Of a stretch of 64,000 bases of DNA, positions 63,481-64,000 are shown in pieces. The notes beneath the pieces were generated by a model, which saw nothing but the letters and a program-made list of their open reading frames with translations, was not told the DNA's origin and made no database searches. Origin of the DNA: Mycolicibacterium lutetiense (GTDB lineage Bacteria; Actinomycetota; Actinomycetes; Mycobacteriales; Mycobacteriaceae). The translations under genes were made by a program, and so were the position numbers. Each line of letters opens with the position of its first letter. Within the stretch, counting starts at the first letter, position 1. Location: the NCBI RefSeq assembly GCF_017876775.1, contig NZ_JAGIOP010000001.1:1674001-1738000 (forward strand), written 5' to 3'.

Positions 63481-64000
63481 GCGTGTGCGACGCCTGCGAC
63501 GGTCAGGACCACGGGGAGTTCGAGCCACTGAAGTTCAGCGGACTGTACCGCGAGTGGCTGTGCGGGATATGCCGATCGGTCCTGCTCGACCAGCCGATGG
63601 ACTCGGCTGGTGATCCCGCAACACGGCTCATGACAACACCCGCGGCCGCCGAAAGACGGACGCTGACGGTCGCTGACCAGAACCCAGCGCGCACCGACGA
63701 CAACGGGACCACCTGGTATCGACCATCATTCGAGGGCCCGGCGCCACCGAAGATGTGGGGTTGGACTTCCGACCCCACCCACGCGCACCCGGACTACGCC
63801 GCGGCTGCGACCGCGTGTGTGCTGCCCGCCGATGTCACGGCTGAAGATCGTGCTGCGGTCTTGGAGTTCGCCAACCATTTAGCAAGGGATTCACGGAACC
63901 GTGGCCTGGCTCAGCATCCGCTGCCGAACCCGTCTGAGGTGTCGGAATCGGAGTCCGGCAACGGATGTGGCCACGCAACTGACGAGGGCTGTTTCCGGTG
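63477..64000 (+). CDS. Zinc-ribbon protein, truncated by the window end
   Basis: ATG 63477 overlaps the previous stop and the frame stays open to 64,000 (174 codons). It starts MSVCDACDGQDHGEFEPLKF and then REWLCGICRSVLLDQPMD, so two CxxC pairs form a likely zinc ribbon in the first 40 residues. The remainder, including SWTSDPTHAHPDY-like aromatic patches and a helix EDRAAVLEFANHLARDSRN, is not recognised. The C-terminus is missing. Confidence 0.68.
   Translation, partial: MSVCDACDGQDHGEFEPLKFSGLYREWLCGICRSVLLDQPMDSAGDPATRLMTTPAAAERRTLTVADQNPARTDDNGTTWYRPSFEGPAPPKMWGWTSDPTHAHPDYAAAATACVLPADVTAEDRAAVLEFANHLARDSRNRGLAQHPLPNPSEVSESESGNGCGHATDEGCFR

Larger units (their letters stand above)
19601..64000. 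mobile_element. Integrative and conjugative element (left part, truncated by window)
   Basis: Integrase and excisionase-like genes lie next to a tRNA, followed by a VirB-type secretion operon, DNA-processing genes, ESX-type membrane genes and many small orphan genes. No further core mycobacterial gene appears after the tRNA. The element is at least 44 kb. A relaxase and the second attachment site are not visible. Confidence 0.85.

Noticed and set aside
19721..64000. CRISPR arrays, rRNA genes and known riboswitches
   Set aside because: None were seen: no regularly spaced direct repeats and no recognisable rRNA or riboswitch cores.

Overview
The DNA is high-GC actinobacterial sequence from a mycobacterium, most likely a rapidly growing Mycobacterium/Mycolicibacterium. 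Positions 1-19,443 follow the gene order of the M. tuberculosis Rv1694-Rv1713 neighbourhood: tlyA, nadK, recN, steA, steB/mctB, pyrG, a Nudix ADP-ribose pyrophosphatase, xerD, an O-methyltransferase, parA, scpA, scpB, rluB, cmk and der. Two TauE/SafE-type permeases and a tRNA-Pro(GGG) follow. Inserted after recN is a short non-syntenic set: a DUF4287 protein, a PPOX-fold oxidoreductase, a VOC protein and a CGNR regulator. Most core genes are packed head to tail with 4-bp overlaps.

From the 3' end of tRNA-Pro (19,524-19,600) to the end of the window the content changes to an integrative and conjugative element (ICE). It starts with a tyrosine integrase (19,721-20,929) and two excisionase-like proteins. 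No second copy of the tRNA 3' end was seen, so the far attachment site probably lies beyond 64,000 and only part of the element is visible.

The ICE falls into modules. (a) 22,101-24,421, minus strand: a hydrolase, a DEDD exonuclease, a small protein and a DUF3310 protein. (b) 24,886-34,835, mostly minus strand: a type IV secretion (T4SS) set with VirB2-, VirB3-, VirB4-, VirB6/TrbL- and VirB8/TcpC-like proteins. An EspI-like MinD/ParA ATPase and a 110-aa helical protein sit in the same operon, which ends at a strong terminator. (c) 34,963-39,107, plus strand: a large single-pass protein with a discoidin-like outer domain, two small proteins and an EccA-type AAA ATPase. (d) 39,175-41,556, minus strand: a Dam-type methyltransferase among tiny genes. 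(e) 41,723-46,908, minus strand: a protein with a possible ADP-ribosyltransferase tail, a helicase-associated-repeat protein, a PD-(D/E)XK nuclease and a RuvC-like resolvase. (f) 47,085-47,432: a 348-bp imperfect palindrome with an AT-rich centre. (g) 47,714-50,728, plus strand: small genes, the first of which is split by an IS256-family element. (h) 50,789-51,974: an HTH protein and an XRE regulator. (i) 52,835-59,951, plus strand: eccD, mycP, eccE and an FtsK/TcpA-like ATPase. (j) 60,692-64,000: tightly overlapping small genes around an RNase HI.

The main point of interest is that one element joins a T4SS to five type VII secretion (ESX) relatives: EccA, EspI-like, EccD, MycP and EccE. I could not find EccB, a multi-domain EccC, EsxA/B, PE/PPE or EspG in the window. 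Either these lie beyond the right edge, or the ESX parts have been recruited to a conjugation machine, with the single-domain FtsK-type ATPase in the motor position. No relaxase was recognised.
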